Positions 36,259-45,736 of a DNA stretch of 56,929 nt are shown here, piece by piece. The stretch is from positions 570,048 through 626,976 of the forward strand of contig NZ_JH815192.1 of the NCBI RefSeq assembly GCF_000296405.1. The letters are read 5' to 3'. A program made the position numbers and the translations under genes. The first letter of the stretch is position 1, and each line of letters opens with the position of its first letter. The notes beneath the pieces were generated by a model. It was not told the origin of the DNA, did no database searches, and saw only the letters and a list, made by a program, of their open reading frames with translations. This DNA is from Corynebacterium otitidis ATCC 51513 (GTDB lineage Bacteria > Actinomycetota > Actinomycetes > Mycobacteriales > Mycobacteriaceae).

Positions 36259-37929
36259 CTAGCGGGAGAGCTTGCGGTGCGTGCCCGCGGACGGGCGCGC
36301 GGCCTCCGCGCCGAGGCGCTCGACCTTGTTCTTCTCGTAGTCCTCGAAGTTGCCCTCGAACCAGAACCACGAGCCCTCCTCGATATTGCCCTCCCAGGCG
36401 AGGATGTGGGTGCACGTGCGGTCGAGGAACCAGCGGTCGTGGGAGATGACCACCGCGCAGCCCGGGAAGTCGCGCAGCGCGTTCTCCAGCGAGCCGAGGG
36501 TCTCGACGTCGAGGTCGTTGGTCGGCTCGTCGAGGAGGATGAGGTTGCCGCCCTCCTTGAGCGTGAGCGCGAGGTTGAGGCGGTTGCGCTCGCCGCCGGA
36601 GAGCACCTTCGAGGGCTTCTGCTGGTCCGGGCCCTTAAACCCGAAGGCCGACAGGTACGCCCGAGACGGCATCTCGTTCTGGCCGACCTCGATGTAGTCC
36701 GCCCCGTTGGAGACGACCTCCCACACCGACTGCTCGGGGTCGATGTTCTCCCGATTCTGGTCGACGTAGCTCAGCTGCACGCTGCCGCCGACCTCCACGG
36801 AGCCGGAATCCGGCTCCTCGAGCCCGACGATCGTCTTGAACAGCGTGGTCTTGCCCACGCCGTTGGGGCCGATGACCCCGACGATGCCGTTGCGCGGCAA
36901 GGTGAACGACAGGTCCTTGATCAGCACGCGGTCGCCGAAGCCCTTGGTGAGGTTCTTAGCCTCGACGACCTTGCTGCCCAGCCGCGGCGGCGTGGGGATC
37001 TGGATCTCCTCGAAGTCGAGCTTCCGGTGCTTCTCCGCCTCGGCGGCCATCTCCTCGTAGCGCTCGAGGCGGGCCTTGTTCTTCGCCTGCCGGGCCTTCG
37101 AGCCGGAGCGCACCCACTCCAGCTCGTCCTTTAAGCGCTTGCGCAGCTTCGCGTCCTTCTTGCCCTGCACCTCGAGGCGCTTCTGCTTCGTGTCGAGGTA
37201 GGTCGAGTAGTTGCCCTCGTAGGGGTAGAGCTTCCCGCGGTCGACCTCGCAGATCCAGCCCGCGACGTGGTCGAGGAAGTAGCGGTCGTGGGTGACCGCC
37301 ACGACCGCGCCCGGGTAGTCGCGCAGGTGGTTCTCCAGCCACTGGACGCTCTCCGCGTCGAGGTGGTTGGTCGGCTCGTCGAGGAGCAGGAGATCCGGCT
37401 GGGAGAGCAGCAGCCGCGCGAGCGCGACGCGGCGCCGCTCGCCGCCGGAGAGCTTATCGACCGGCCAGTCGCCCGGCGGGCAGCGCAGCGCCTCCATCGC
37501 CTGGCCGATGCGCGAGTCGATCTCCCACGCGTCCGCCGCGTCGAGCTCCTCCTGGAGCTTGCCCATCTCCTCCATGAGCTCGTCGGAGTAGTTGGTGGCC
37601 ATCTCCTCGGCGATCTCCTCGAAGCGGCGCTTCTTCTCGAAGAGCTCGCCGAGCCCGTGCTCGACGTTCTCCCGGACGGTCTTGTCCTCGTCGAGCTCGG
37701 GCTCCTGGCGCAGGATCCCCACCGTCGCGCCCGGATCGGGGAACGCCTCGCCGTTGGAGGGGTGGTCGAGGCCGGCCATGATCTTGAGGATCGAGGACTT
37801 GCCGGCCCCGTTGGGGCCGACCATGCCGATCTTAGCGCCCGGGAAGAACGCCATGGTGACGTCGTCGAGGATGACCTTCTCCCCGACCGCCTTGCGCACG
37901 TTCTTCATCGTGTAGATGAACTCGCCCAT
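36259..37929 (-). CDS. ettA: Energy-dependent translational throttle protein EttA (ABC-F)
   Basis: 556 residues from ATG 37929 (GAAGGGACCAC upstream), the usual EttA length. Two ATPase cores: GPNGAGKSS / LSGGERRRVALARLL / LLLLDEPTNHLD and GPNGVGKTT / LSGGERNRLNLALTL / LILLDEPTNDLD. The linker between them carries the charged KKDAKLRKRLKDELEWVRSG helix (P-site tRNA interaction motif). The C-terminus GTHRKLSR fits EttA. It binds the ribosome E site and gates the first peptide bond according to ATP/ADP level; no membrane partner. Confidence 0.96.
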   Translation of the reverse strand: MGEFIYTMKNVRKAVGEKVILDDVTMAFFPGAKIGMVGPNGAGKSSILKIMAGLDHPSNGEAFPDPGATVGILRQEPELDEDKTVRENVEHGLGELFEKKRRFEEIAEEMATNYSDELMEEMGKLQEELDAADAWEIDSRIGQAMEALRCPPGDWPVDKLSGGERRRVALARLLLSQPDLLLLDEPTNHLDAESVQWLENHLRDYPGAVVAVTHDRYFLDHVAGWICEVDRGKLYPYEGNYSTYLDTKQKRLEVQGKKDAKLRKRLKDELEWVRSGSKARQAKNKARLERYEEMAAEAEKHRKLDFEEIQIPTPPRLGSKVVEAKNLTKGFGDRVLIKDLSFTLPRNGIVGVIGPNGVGKTTLFKTIVGLEEPDSGSVEVGGSVQLSYVDQNRENIDPEQSVWEVVSNGADYIEVGQNEMPSRAYLSAFGFKGPDQQKPSKVLSGGERNRLNLALTLKEGGNLILLDEPTNDLDVETLGSLENALRDFPGCAVVISHDRWFLDRTCTHILAWEGNIEEGSWFWFEGNFEDYEKNKVERLGAEAARPSAGTHRKLSR

Positions 37930-38023
37930 GTGGTCCCTTCGCTTGAGGAAGATTAACGACACCTAGAGGCTACCCGATGGCCCGCGCCGCGGATCGACGA
38001 TCGATCCGCCCCCGCGGCAGGGC

Positions 38024-40183
38024 CTAGGTGTCGGCCCGCCCGCGGCCGGCGGGGCCGGGCATCTCGCCGGTGTAGTAGCCGTCCAGGTCCTCCCCGCGGC
38101 CCAGGCTCTGCAGCCACGCGTTGTAGGCCTCGACGTCCTCGTCGACGTCGGACTCGTCGGCCTTCCTGTCCTGCCGGCGGCCCTCGTCGCGCTCGGTGGT
38201 GAACCACTCCCAGAACAGCACGCCGAACACGACGACCAGCGGGAAGGAGCCCGTCGCCCAGGCGATGCCGCCGCCGACCTGCTGGTCGAGGAGCAGGTCC
38301 GGGTCCCAGGGAAGGTTGAGGGTCGAGTAGAAGTCCTCGGCGATGATGTCCTCGAGCTGCATGAGGTACACCCCGAAGTAGAGGTGGAACGGCATGGAGA
38401 GCATGAGCCACAGAAGACGCACGGGCACGCTGTGGCGCCGCTCGAGCGGGTCGGCGCCGATCATCTCCCAGAAGTACAGGTAGCCCGAGAGGAAGAACAC
38501 GAAGTTCATGCCGACGTGCCCGCCGTGGTCGCTCACGAGCAGGTCGTAGAGCGGGGTGACGTAGACGAGGTAGAAGAACACGAGGAACTGGGCGGTGTTC
38601 ACGCCCGGGTGGGTGATCCAGCCGGTGAGCCGGTTGAAGCACAGCGCGCTCGTCCACTCATAGAGCCCCGGCACACCGTGGGCCTCGGGGCGCTCCTCGA
38701 CGGGCGGCACGACCGCCATGATGAGGCGAAACGGCGCGCCGAGCACGAGGAAGACGGGCACGACCATGGCGAGGCCCATGTGGACGAGCATGTGCACGGA
38801 GAACAGCGCCATCATGTTCATGCCCAGCCCGTTGCTCATCATCACCGCGAGCGTGATTGCACCGATGAGGAACGACGTGGTGCGCCAGCCGGACCACGGC
38901 TCGCCGCGCCGCTTGAGCTTGACCACGCCGTAGACGTAGAGCGCGGCGAACGCGACGCCGGCGACGCCGAAGATGAGCTCGGGGCGCCACATCGTCCAGA
39001 TGTTCCAGAACGTCGGCTCCCGCTCGAGCTCGAAGCCCAAGGTGAGCTCCATCGGGGAGATGTTCGGGTCGTTCGGGGCCGGCGGCGGGGTGCGCCCCAT
39101 CGTCACGGCGATGCCCGCCACCAAGGCCATGAGCGCCACCTCGACGATCGCGAGCCGGCGAAACGGCGCTGGGTTCGAGGGCTCCCGCTCGAGCTGCGGG
39201 ATGGTGATCGAGCGGTGCGCGAAGCCGAGCAGCGCGAGCGCGACGATGCCCACGGTCTTCGTGACGATGATGAGCCCGTAGGCGGTGCTGAAGAGGTCGG
39301 TGAAGCTCACGCGCAGCGCGGCGTTGACCACCCCGGAGGCCGCGAGCCCGATAATCGAGACGAGCGCGAGCGTCGAGTAGCGCCGCACCGCCACCGCGAG
39401 GCCGGGCCCCAGCCTGCGGCAGTGCGCCACGAGCGCCATGAGGCCGCCCACCCAGATCATGAGGAAGATGACGTGCCACAAGAGCGAGCTCAGGCCCCAG
39501 TCGTGGTTGCCGCCGGCCGCGGAGTGCCCGTCGAGGCCGAGCGGCACGACCATGAACAACCCGCCGATAAAGAGCAGCGGCTGGCTCGTCCACTTCTTCG
39601 ACGCGAGCCCGAGGATCCCGACGACAAACGAGATGATCGCCACCGCGAGCCACGCCTGCGCCGCCGAGACCTGGGAGATCGCCGTCGGCCACGCCTCCGG
39701 GCGCGCCGCCTCGGACAGCGGCACTCCCGAGACGTCCGAGAGCGTCGTCGGGATCGAGGCGAGCGCCACGCAGCCGTAGGTCAGCGCCGCGAGCGAGCCG
39801 GTGCGCGCCGCGAGGTAGCCGTCCACGTTCAGCGGCGCCTCGAGGATGCCCTGGGCTGCGGGCTTGCCCTCGGGCAGGCGCGGCCGGATGAAGAACGCCG
39901 AGGCGAGGAACGAGCCGGTTCCCAGCGCGGCGACGATCCAGCCCACGCCGCGCAGAAACGGCAGCCCGGCGGTGGTGAGTCGCCCCGGGTCGGAGATCCC
40001 CAGCATCTCCAGGGAGTCGGACAGAAAGCCCCAGGACACCCCCGCCGCCGCGGCGCCCGCCACGAGCGCGAAGAACACGTACAGCGGCCACGACACCCGC
40101 GGGCGGCGCCGCTGCTCCCCCGGCGCGGGGCCGCCCGCCCCGGGCGCGTCGCGGTCGGCCTCGCTCCCAGCCCCAACAGTCAT
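38024..40183 (-). CDS. CopD / CtaG fusion membrane protein (cytochrome c oxidase assembly)
   Basis: 719 residues from ATG 40183. The N-terminal half (to about 330) is a CopD copper-resistance domain with about eight helices (LWHVIFLMIWVGGLMALVAHC contains the conserved His and Trp). The C-terminal half (about 400-650) is the caa3-type CtaG domain (FSVHMLVHMGLAMVVPVFLVLGAPF, HPGVNTAQFLVFFYLVYV, HLYFGVYLMQLEDIIAEDFY). Many His and Met residues lie near helix ends, as expected for copper handling. In actinobacteria the two domains are commonly fused; the likely role is Cu delivery to the aa3 oxidase. The weak ribosome site leaves the start slightly uncertain. Confidence 0.9.
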   Translation of the reverse strand: MTVGAGSEADRDAPGAGGPAPGEQRRRPRVSWPLYVFFALVAGAAAAGVSWGFLSDSLEMLGISDPGRLTTAGLPFLRGVGWIVAALGTGSFLASAFFIRPRLPEGKPAAQGILEAPLNVDGYLAARTGSLAALTYGCVALASIPTTLSDVSGVPLSEAARPEAWPTAISQVSAAQAWLAVAIISFVVGILGLASKKWTSQPLLFIGGLFMVVPLGLDGHSAAGGNHDWGLSSLLWHVIFLMIWVGGLMALVAHCRRLGPGLAVAVRRYSTLALVSIIGLAASGVVNAALRVSFTDLFSTAYGLIIVTKTVGIVALALLGFAHRSITIPQLEREPSNPAPFRRLAIVEVALMALVAGIAVTMGRTPPPAPNDPNISPMELTLGFELEREPTFWNIWTMWRPELIFGVAGVAFAALYVYGVVKLKRRGEPWSGWRTTSFLIGAITLAVMMSNGLGMNMMALFSVHMLVHMGLAMVVPVFLVLGAPFRLIMAVVPPVEERPEAHGVPGLYEWTSALCFNRLTGWITHPGVNTAQFLVFFYLVYVTPLYDLLVSDHGGHVGMNFVFFLSGYLYFWEMIGADPLERRHSVPVRLLWLMLSMPFHLYFGVYLMQLEDIIAEDFYSTLNLPWDPDLLLDQQVGGGIAWATGSFPLVVVFGVLFWEWFTTERDEGRRQDRKADESDVDEDVEAYNAWLQSLGRGEDLDGYYTGEMPGPAGRGRADT

Positions 40184-40341
40184 GCGCCAAGCGTACGGCC
40201 CGCCGGCCCGCGGTCGGAAGCCACGAGCAGGGGGTGTGCGCCGCCTCATAGGGGCCGAGGCGTTCGCCCGCCCGTTCGGCGCTGCGCTAGGCTATCGATG
40301 GCTTTTCGCGGCACGGGCCCAAGCCCGACGCTCCAAGCCTG

Positions 40342-40418
40342 GCCCCTATAGCTCAGCGGATTAGAGCAACCGGCTTCTACCCGGTGTGTCGCGGGTTCGA
40401 ATCCTGCTGGGGGCACCA
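40342..40418 (+). tRNA. tRNA-Arg (anticodon TCT)
   Basis: Cloverleaf with acceptor GCCCCTA pairing TGGGGGC (one G-U), anticodon stem ACCGG/CCGGT, loop CTTCTAC (anticodon TCT), and T-arm GCGGGTTCGAATCCTGC. The 3' CCA is encoded (40416-40418). Confidence 0.95.
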
Positions 40419-40895
40419 ACTGTTCCGGGGCCCTGCTACGGGAAAATGCCGTATCGCTCCCGGGGCGCCCCAAGAGCCGGGGTCCCGCCGCTCCCCGAAT
40501 CCCCAAAGGCGCCGGCGTTGGCAATCCGCCTCACCGCCGATCACGCTATGCCTTGCGCAACCGGCGTGCCCGGCCAAAAACGAAACACCCTCGTCACGGG
40601 CAACGACCCGCAATGATCAGGTCTCTATACCGCAGAGCCCCACCGCAACTTCCCGTCTAGGGAGTTAGCCAGCACAAACGCAAACAACCGAACTCATTCG
40701 CTCTCTGTGTGAGTCGCTGGTGCCTGAACAACCGCGCTTTTCACCCATGACGCAGGGCGCTCACCGCGACGAAAGTGACGACAGCGCCGCGCTCCCGCGC
40801 CGGCTCGCTATCTCCGCCGGATGAGCCATGGAACAATGTCGGCAGCGATTGCTTCGCTTCGGCCAGGACCGCGCACCGGAGAAGGAACCGAGACC
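40419..40895. other. 477-base gap after tRNA-Arg with lower GC
   Basis: No convincing gene is found: the overlapping small frames have no ribosome sites and no protein-like composition. The stretch about 40540-40760 falls to roughly 57% GC by eye against about 70% around it. No inverted or direct repeat of the tRNA 3' end was found within the gap. The last ~60 bases carry the ribosome site of the YibE/F gene. Confidence 0.6.
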
Positions 40896-42182
40896 ATGGG
40901 ACGACACGCACGCGCAACCCGCCCCGCGACCGGGGCCGACGGCCAGCGGGAACCGGGGAGGCTGGTGCGGATCTCTCGGATCGCGCTGCTCGTTTTTCTG
41001 GCGCTCTCCGCGGCGGCGACGGTCGTCGGGCTCGTCGTGCAGTGGCCGGGCGACGAGGAGCCGCGCGTCGCCCCGGAGTTCGAGTCGGCTTTTAGCTTCT
41101 CCCGCCCGCAGGTCACCGGCACCGTCGAGGAGACCGGGCCGGGCAGCTGCCAGGACCCGGGCGTGGGCCAGGTGATCCCCGAGGGCTCCGAGCCGCAGCC
41201 TGCGGCCCCGGGCCAGGAGGAGTGCACCCACATCGTCGTCGAGCTCACCTCCGGGCAGAACGAGGGCGAGCGCGTGCTGCTCGTCAACAACGGGCTACCC
41301 GGCGAGGCGAACCTCAACGAGGGCGACGACATCCGCCTCAGCGAGACCGACGGCGAGGCCGGGGAGCTGCGCTACGCATTCACCGACTACCCGCGCGGCA
41401 CCGCGCTGCTCGTGTGGGGCGCGCTCATCGTCATCGCGGTCGTGGCGCTCGCGGCGTGGCGCGGGGTGCGCGCCCTGATCGGGCTGGCCGTCACCCTCGT
41501 CGTGGTGGCGGTGTTCCTCCTGCCCGCGCTGCTGCGCGGGGCGAGCGCCCTGCCGGTCGCGATCACCGCGTCCTCGGCAATCCTTTTGCTCGTGCTCGCG
41601 CTGGTGCACGGCGCGACGTGGAAGACCGCCTCCGCGCTCGGCGGCACGCTCATCGCGCTCGCGCTCGCGGCGGTGCTCTCCTCGCTCGCGATCGAGACGA
41701 CCAACCTGCGGGGCTTGGGCAGCGACGACAACTTAAAGATCCTGCTCTACCTGCCCGACGTGTCGGTCGAGGGGCTTTTGCTGTGCGGCTTCATCATCGG
41801 CGCGCTCGGCGCGCTCAACGACGCGACGGTGGCGCAGGCCTCGACCGTCAACGAGCTCGCCGCGGCAGACCCGAAGGCCTCCCCGGGGCGGCTGTTCCTC
41901 GCGGCGCTTCGGGTGGGGCGCGACCACATCGCCTCGATGATCTACACGCTCGTGCTCACCTACACGGGCGCGGCGCTGCCGCTGTTGCTCCTGCTTACCG
42001 TCGCGGGCCAGCCGATCGGCGAGATGCTTTCTAGCGACATCATGGCCACCGAGCTGCTGCGCTCCATCGTCGGCGCGATCGCGCTCACCCTCGCGGTGCC
42101 CATCACCACGGCGATCGCCGCGGTCACGGTCACCGGCCGGCCCGGGGACGGCGGGCACTCGCACGTCAGCCACGCCCACTAA
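40896..42182 (+). CDS. YibE/F-family membrane protein
   Basis: 428 residues from ATG 40896 (AAGGAACCGAGACC upstream). One N-terminal helix (ISRIALLVFLALSAAATVVGLVV) leads into an extracytoplasmic domain (about 50-150, with paired Cys in GSCQDPG and EECTH). About seven further helices follow (ALLVWGALIVIAVVALAAWRG, LLLCGFIIGALGALNDATVAQASTV), the signature of the YibE/F family. Found in many Gram-positives; function not established. It ends with a His-rich tail (GGHSHVSHAH), which might bind metal. Confidence 0.88.
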   Translation: MGRHARATRPATGADGQREPGRLVRISRIALLVFLALSAAATVVGLVVQWPGDEEPRVAPEFESAFSFSRPQVTGTVEETGPGSCQDPGVGQVIPEGSEPQPAAPGQEECTHIVVELTSGQNEGERVLLVNNGLPGEANLNEGDDIRLSETDGEAGELRYAFTDYPRGTALLVWGALIVIAVVALAAWRGVRALIGLAVTLVVVAVFLLPALLRGASALPVAITASSAILLLVLALVHGATWKTASALGGTLIALALAAVLSSLAIETTNLRGLGSDDNLKILLYLPDVSVEGLLLCGFIIGALGALNDATVAQASTVNELAAADPKASPGRLFLAALRVGRDHIASMIYTLVLTYTGAALPLLLLLTVAGQPIGEMLSSDIMATELLRSIVGAIALTLAVPITTAIAAVTVTGRPGDGGHSHVSHAH

Positions 42183-42266
42183 GGGGGTGGCGCCGGCTAG
42201 CCCCGAAGGCCGCGCCCGGACGCGTTGGCGCGCCTCCCAACCTGTGTGCGCGTAGCATCACCGGCC

Positions 42267-43631
42267 ATGGATTCCCCGCTTGCGCTCAGCATCATCGGGC
42301 TGGCCGTCATCCTGGGCACCGTCGGCCTGCTGCTCTCTAACCGGGCCCACCCGGTCGTCGCGATGACCCTCGTGCCCGTCGCGGGCGCGCTGATTGCCGG
42401 CTTCGGCCCCTCGGCGATCGGCGAGTTCTTCGGCTCCGGGCTGGAGTCGGTGATGAACGTCGTCGTGATGTTCGTCTTCGCGATCGTGTTCTTCGGGATG
42501 CTCTCCGACGCGGGTTTCTTCCTGCCGGTCGTGGGCTCGCTCATCAGGGCGACCAAGGGCCGGGTGCTCGCCGCGGCGCTCGGCACCGCGGCGATCGGGA
42601 TCGTCGCCCACCTCGACGGGGCGGGCGCGACGACGTTCCTCATCACCATCCCCACGCTGCTGCCGCTCTACAAGGCGCTGCACATGAGCCGCTACGTGCT
42701 GCTCGCGATCCTCGCCTTGAGCGCGGGCGTGATGAACATGATGCCCTGGGCGGGCCCGCTCGGCCGCGCGGCCTCCGTCGTCGACGAGGATCCCGTGCAG
42801 CTGTGGCACCACCTGGTGCCGATACAGCTCTCAAGCATCGTCGTGGTCTTCCTCATCGCGGCGCTGCTGGGGGTCCTCGAGTCGCGCCGCATCGCGCGGC
42901 TGCGGCGCAGCCCGGAGTTCATCGCCGCCGGCCCGGTGGACACCGACAGGCTCGCCGCGGAGCTGGTCGAGCGCTGGGAGCACGACAACGCGCGGAACAA
43001 GGTGACGCTGCGGCGCGGGCGGGCGGTGACCATCGCCAACGTCGCACTCGTCGTCGCGCTGCTCGCGGTGCTGCTCGGCGGGGTCGTGCCGCCGGCGCCG
43101 GCGTTCCTCGTCGCCACCGCGATCGCGCTGCCGCTCAACTTCCCCGCCGCGAAGGACCAGACCGCGGCGATCCGTCGCCACGCGCCCGCGGCGCTCGCGA
43201 TGGCCGGGGTGATCCTCGCGGCCGCGATGTTCCTCGGCGTGCTCGAGGAGACGGGCATGCTCGAGCACATCGCGCTCGGGCTGCTGGCCGTACTCCCCGA
43301 GGCGTGGGGACCGGGCCTCCACGTCATCGTCGGGGTCCTCGGCGTGCCGCTCGACCTGCTCACCTCGACGGACGCGTACTACTTCTCGATCCTGCCCATC
43401 GTCCAGGAGACGGTCGCCGAGTTCGGGGTGTCGGGCACGGGTGCGGCCGCGGTGCTCATCATCGGCAATATCGTCGGCACGTTCGTCAGCCCCTTCTCCC
43501 CCGCGCTGTGGCTGGCCATCGGCCTGGCGGGAGCGAACATGGGCAAGCACATCAAGGTCACCTTCCCGCTCGCGTGGGCCTTCGGGGTGATCATGGTGCT
43601 CGCCGCGGAGGCCTTCGGGCTCACCGCCTAG
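42267..43631 (+). CDS. CitMHS-family citrate:cation symporter
   Basis: 454 residues from ATG 42267; no ribosome site is visible, so possibly leaderless. 11-12 membrane helices. IVAHLDGAGATTFLITIPTLLPLYKAL in part, LSAGVMNMMPWAGPLGRAASV and STDAYYFSILPIVQETVAEFG are typical of the metal-citrate symporters CitM/CitH. Family members take up citrate complexed with Mg2+ or Ca2+ together with protons. No two-component partner is adjacent. It follows the YibE/F gene by 84 bases on the same strand but may have its own promoter. Confidence 0.9.
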   Translation: MDSPLALSIIGLAVILGTVGLLLSNRAHPVVAMTLVPVAGALIAGFGPSAIGEFFGSGLESVMNVVVMFVFAIVFFGMLSDAGFFLPVVGSLIRATKGRVLAAALGTAAIGIVAHLDGAGATTFLITIPTLLPLYKALHMSRYVLLAILALSAGVMNMMPWAGPLGRAASVVDEDPVQLWHHLVPIQLSSIVVVFLIAALLGVLESRRIARLRRSPEFIAAGPVDTDRLAAELVERWEHDNARNKVTLRRGRAVTIANVALVVALLAVLLGGVVPPAPAFLVATAIALPLNFPAAKDQTAAIRRHAPAALAMAGVILAAAMFLGVLEETGMLEHIALGLLAVLPEAWGPGLHVIVGVLGVPLDLLTSTDAYYFSILPIVQETVAEFGVSGTGAAAVLIIGNIVGTFVSPFSPALWLAIGLAGANMGKHIKVTFPLAWAFGVIMVLAAEAFGLTA

Positions 43632-43777
43632 GCACCGAGCCGCCGGCCGGGCGCGGCGGCCCGCTCACTACAGTGGATGGCGATACGACCCGCGTCGCCA
43701 AGGACCCTCTCCCGGCGCCGCGGGGCACCTGTTGACTGGCGAACGAAGCGTGACGGAAAGCTGGGCGCGAAGAGACG

Positions 43778-44410
43778 ATGGCGAAGATTCCCGCGAAGGA
43801 CAACCGGCTGGTCTGGATCGACCTGGAGATGACCGGGCTGGACGTGCACCGGCACACGATCGTCGAGGTCGCCGCGGTCGTGACGGACGCGAACCTCGAG
43901 ATCCTCGGCGAGGGCGTCGACCTCGTCGTCCACGCCAGCGACGAGGAGCTCGCCGAGATGGACGACACCGTCACCGAGATGCACGCATCGAGCGGGCTCA
44001 CCGAGGAGATCAAGGCCTCGACGACGACGCTTAAGGAGGCGGAGGACGCGGTGCTCGCGCTCATCGAGGAGCACTGCGACCCCAAGCATCCCGCGCCGCT
44101 GGCGGGCAACTCCATCGCCACGGACCGCTCGTTCATCCGCGAGCAGATGCCGCGGCTCGACGAGGCGCTGCACTACCGCATGGTGGACGTCTCCTCGATC
44201 AAGGAGCTCACCCGCCGCTGGTTCCCGCGCGCCTACCAGAAGCAGCCGCCCAAGGGGCTCGCGCACCGCGCGCTCGCCGATATCGTCGAGTCGATCAGGG
44301 AGCTCGACTACTACCGCCGCGCGGTGTTCCTCCCCGAGCCGCCCACCACCGAGGAGGCCCAGGAGGCGCAGAAGGCCGCGATCGACGCGTTCGCCGAGCG
44401 CCTCGGCTAG
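43778..44410 (+). CDS. orn: Oligoribonuclease
   Basis: 210 residues from ATG 43778 (CGAAGAGACG upstream). DEDDh exonuclease: Exo [11 protein letters not shown] (Asp15, Glu17), Exo [12 protein letters not shown] and Exo [14 protein letters not shown], with the family's [11 protein letters not shown] segment. It degrades di- and oligoribonucleotides 3' to 5', the last step of mRNA decay, and clears linear pGpG. tRNA-His follows. Confidence 0.96.
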   Translation: MAKIPAKDNRLVWIDLEMTGLDVHRHTIVEVAAVVTDANLEILGEGVDLVVHASDEELAEMDDTVTEMHASSGLTEEIKASTTTLKEAEDAVLALIEEHCDPKHPAPLAGNSIATDRSFIREQMPRLDEALHYRMVDVSSIKELTRRWFPRAYQKQPPKGLAHRALADIVESIRELDYYRRAVFLPEPPTTEEAQEAQKAAIDAFAERLG

Positions 44411-44436
44411 GCGCGCGCCGCGCGCGACCGGGGTAT

Positions 44437-44466
44437 TTGCCCCGCTATCGAGCGGTGGGTTAAGGT
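44437..44466 (+). promoter_or_regulatory. Candidate promoter of tRNA-His
   Basis: TTGCCC (44437-44442) and TAAGGT (44461-44466) are separated by 18 bases, and the tRNA starts 26 bases after the -10 box. Confidence 0.45.
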
Positions 44467-44492
44467 ATCTCTCGCTGTTTCAGGCAGCGATG

Positions 44493-44565
44493 GTGGACGT
44501 AGTTCAGTTGGTAGAGCACCAGGTTGTGATCCTGGCTGTCGCGGGTTCGAGCCCCGTCGTCCACC
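44493..44565 (+). tRNA. tRNA-His (anticodon GTG)
   Basis: Acceptor GTGGACG pairs with CGTCCAC, discriminator C73, preceded by the G(-1) (44492) typical of tRNA-His. Anticodon stem CCAGG/CCTGG has loop TTGTGAT (anticodon GTG); T-arm GCGGGTTCGAGCCCCGT. Confidence 0.95.
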
Positions 44566-44572
44566 CCGACGG

Positions 44573-44617
44573 CCCGGGGCCGCGGCGATAACGCCGCGGT
44601 GCCGGGTTCTTTCTTTT
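44573..44617 (+). terminator. Terminator after tRNA-His
   Basis: Stem arms 44573-44587 and 44592-44606 (one mismatch, one G-U), loop ATAA, followed by TTCTTTCTTTT. Confidence 0.8.
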
Positions 44618-44698
44618 CCGCGGCCTCTCCCCCGGGCAGGCGCCGCGGCGCCGCGGCGCCCCAGCGCCCGCGAACCGGGCGCAGATTCTCGAGGGCCC

Positions 44699-45712
44699 CT
44701 AGTCGAGGAGCGCCTCGGCGAGCAGCTCGTCGGAGCGCTCCTGGGCCGCGACGTCGGCCGAGCCGCTCGCGACCATGATCTCGTCGACGCCGCAGTAGCG
44801 GGCGATCTCCTCGAGCCGGTCCCGCACCTGATCGGGGGTGCCGACAACGGCCATGCCCAGCTGCCGGTCGAGGCGGTCGCGCTGCTGGCCCGTCGCCCGG
44901 GCGAGATCCCCCTCCTTGAGTTTCCCGGGCGGCTGGGTGGGCTCGAAGCTGCCGATCGAACGGGCCGCGACCTGCGACCACGCCTCGGGCAAAAGCAGAT
45001 CACGCGCGGCCTCCTCGGTGTCGGCGACGGCGACGGGCAGCGCGATGAGGCTGCGGGGCCGATCGCCCAGGGGCCCGGGACGGAAGTCCCGCCGGTAGGC
45101 GGCGAGCTGCTCGTGCTCGGCGCGCCTACCGTCGGGCAAGAGCTGCGGGCCGCCGGCGATGACCCCGAGCCCGAGGCGCGCTGCGAGCTGCATGCTCCGC
45201 CACGCGGAGAGCAAGTAGACCGGGGTGGGCTCCCCGCCGTCGAGGGCGGCGGGGTCCTTAGGCCGAAGCGTCACCGACGAGGTGCCCGCGAGGAAGGAGA
45301 CGAACTCCTCGAGGCGCTCGGGATAGGCCTGCGCGTCGGAGCGCTCCTGGCCGAGCGCGTCGCGCACCGCGGCGGTGAAACCTAAGGAGGAGCCGATCCC
45401 GGCGTCCACGCGGCCCGGGTAGAGCGCCGCGAGCGTGGCGACATACTCGGCGGCGACGATCGGCCGGTGGGCGGGCAGCATGATGCCCGAGGTCCCCACC
45501 CGGATCGTCGAGGTGCGCCCCGCGACGGCGGCGGCAAGCAGCGCGGGCACCGAGCCGGAGATCCCCGGCACGGCGTGGTGCTCGGCGAGGTGGAAGCGCG
45601 TGTAGCCGAGGCGCTCGGCCCGGCGGGCGCGCTCGATGACGCGCGCGAAGACGTCCGCATCGGACTCGTCCTCGCGGCGCACGGCCCGATCCAGGATCGA
45701 TAGGCGAAGCAT
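44699..45712 (-). CDS. Luciferase-like (LLM) flavin-dependent oxidoreductase
   Basis: 337 residues from ATG 45712 (a TTG one codon earlier is possible). Bacterial-luciferase fold signs: ERARRAERLGYTRFHLAEHH, TSTIRVGTSGIMLPAHRP, LAALYPGRVDAGIGSS and a C-terminal VVGTPDQVRDRLEEIARYCGVDEIMV. It resembles the MsnO8 / 'group 1' luciferase family more than the F420 reductases. An FMN- or F420-dependent oxidation is expected; the substrate is unknown. Its stop faces the tRNA-His terminator, and it stands alone. Confidence 0.88.
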   Translation of the reverse strand: MLRLSILDRAVRREDESDADVFARVIERARRAERLGYTRFHLAEHHAVPGISGSVPALLAAAVAGRTSTIRVGTSGIMLPAHRPIVAAEYVATLAALYPGRVDAGIGSSLGFTAAVRDALGQERSDAQAYPERLEEFVSFLAGTSSVTLRPKDPAALDGGEPTPVYLLSAWRSMQLAARLGLGVIAGGPQLLPDGRRAEHEQLAAYRRDFRPGPLGDRPRSLIALPVAVADTEEAARDLLLPEAWSQVAARSIGSFEPTQPPGKLKEGDLARATGQQRDRLDRQLGMAVVGTPDQVRDRLEEIARYCGVDEIMVASGSADVAAQERSDELLAEALLD

Positions 45713-45736
45713 CAACCCCAGCCTAGGCGGGAGCGC

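Noticed and set aside
38384..40351. 655-residue plus-strand frame opposite the CopD-CtaG gene
   Set aside because: Composition is His/Arg/Glu/Asp repeats typical of the antisense of membrane genes in high-GC DNA; the minus-strand protein has real domains.
44699..45712. Luciferase-like oxidoreductase as the missing monooxygenase partner of the ABC/AhpD module
   Set aside because: It lies 15 kb away with its own context and resembles the MsnO8 group rather than the family normally found with such clusters; no link could be supported.
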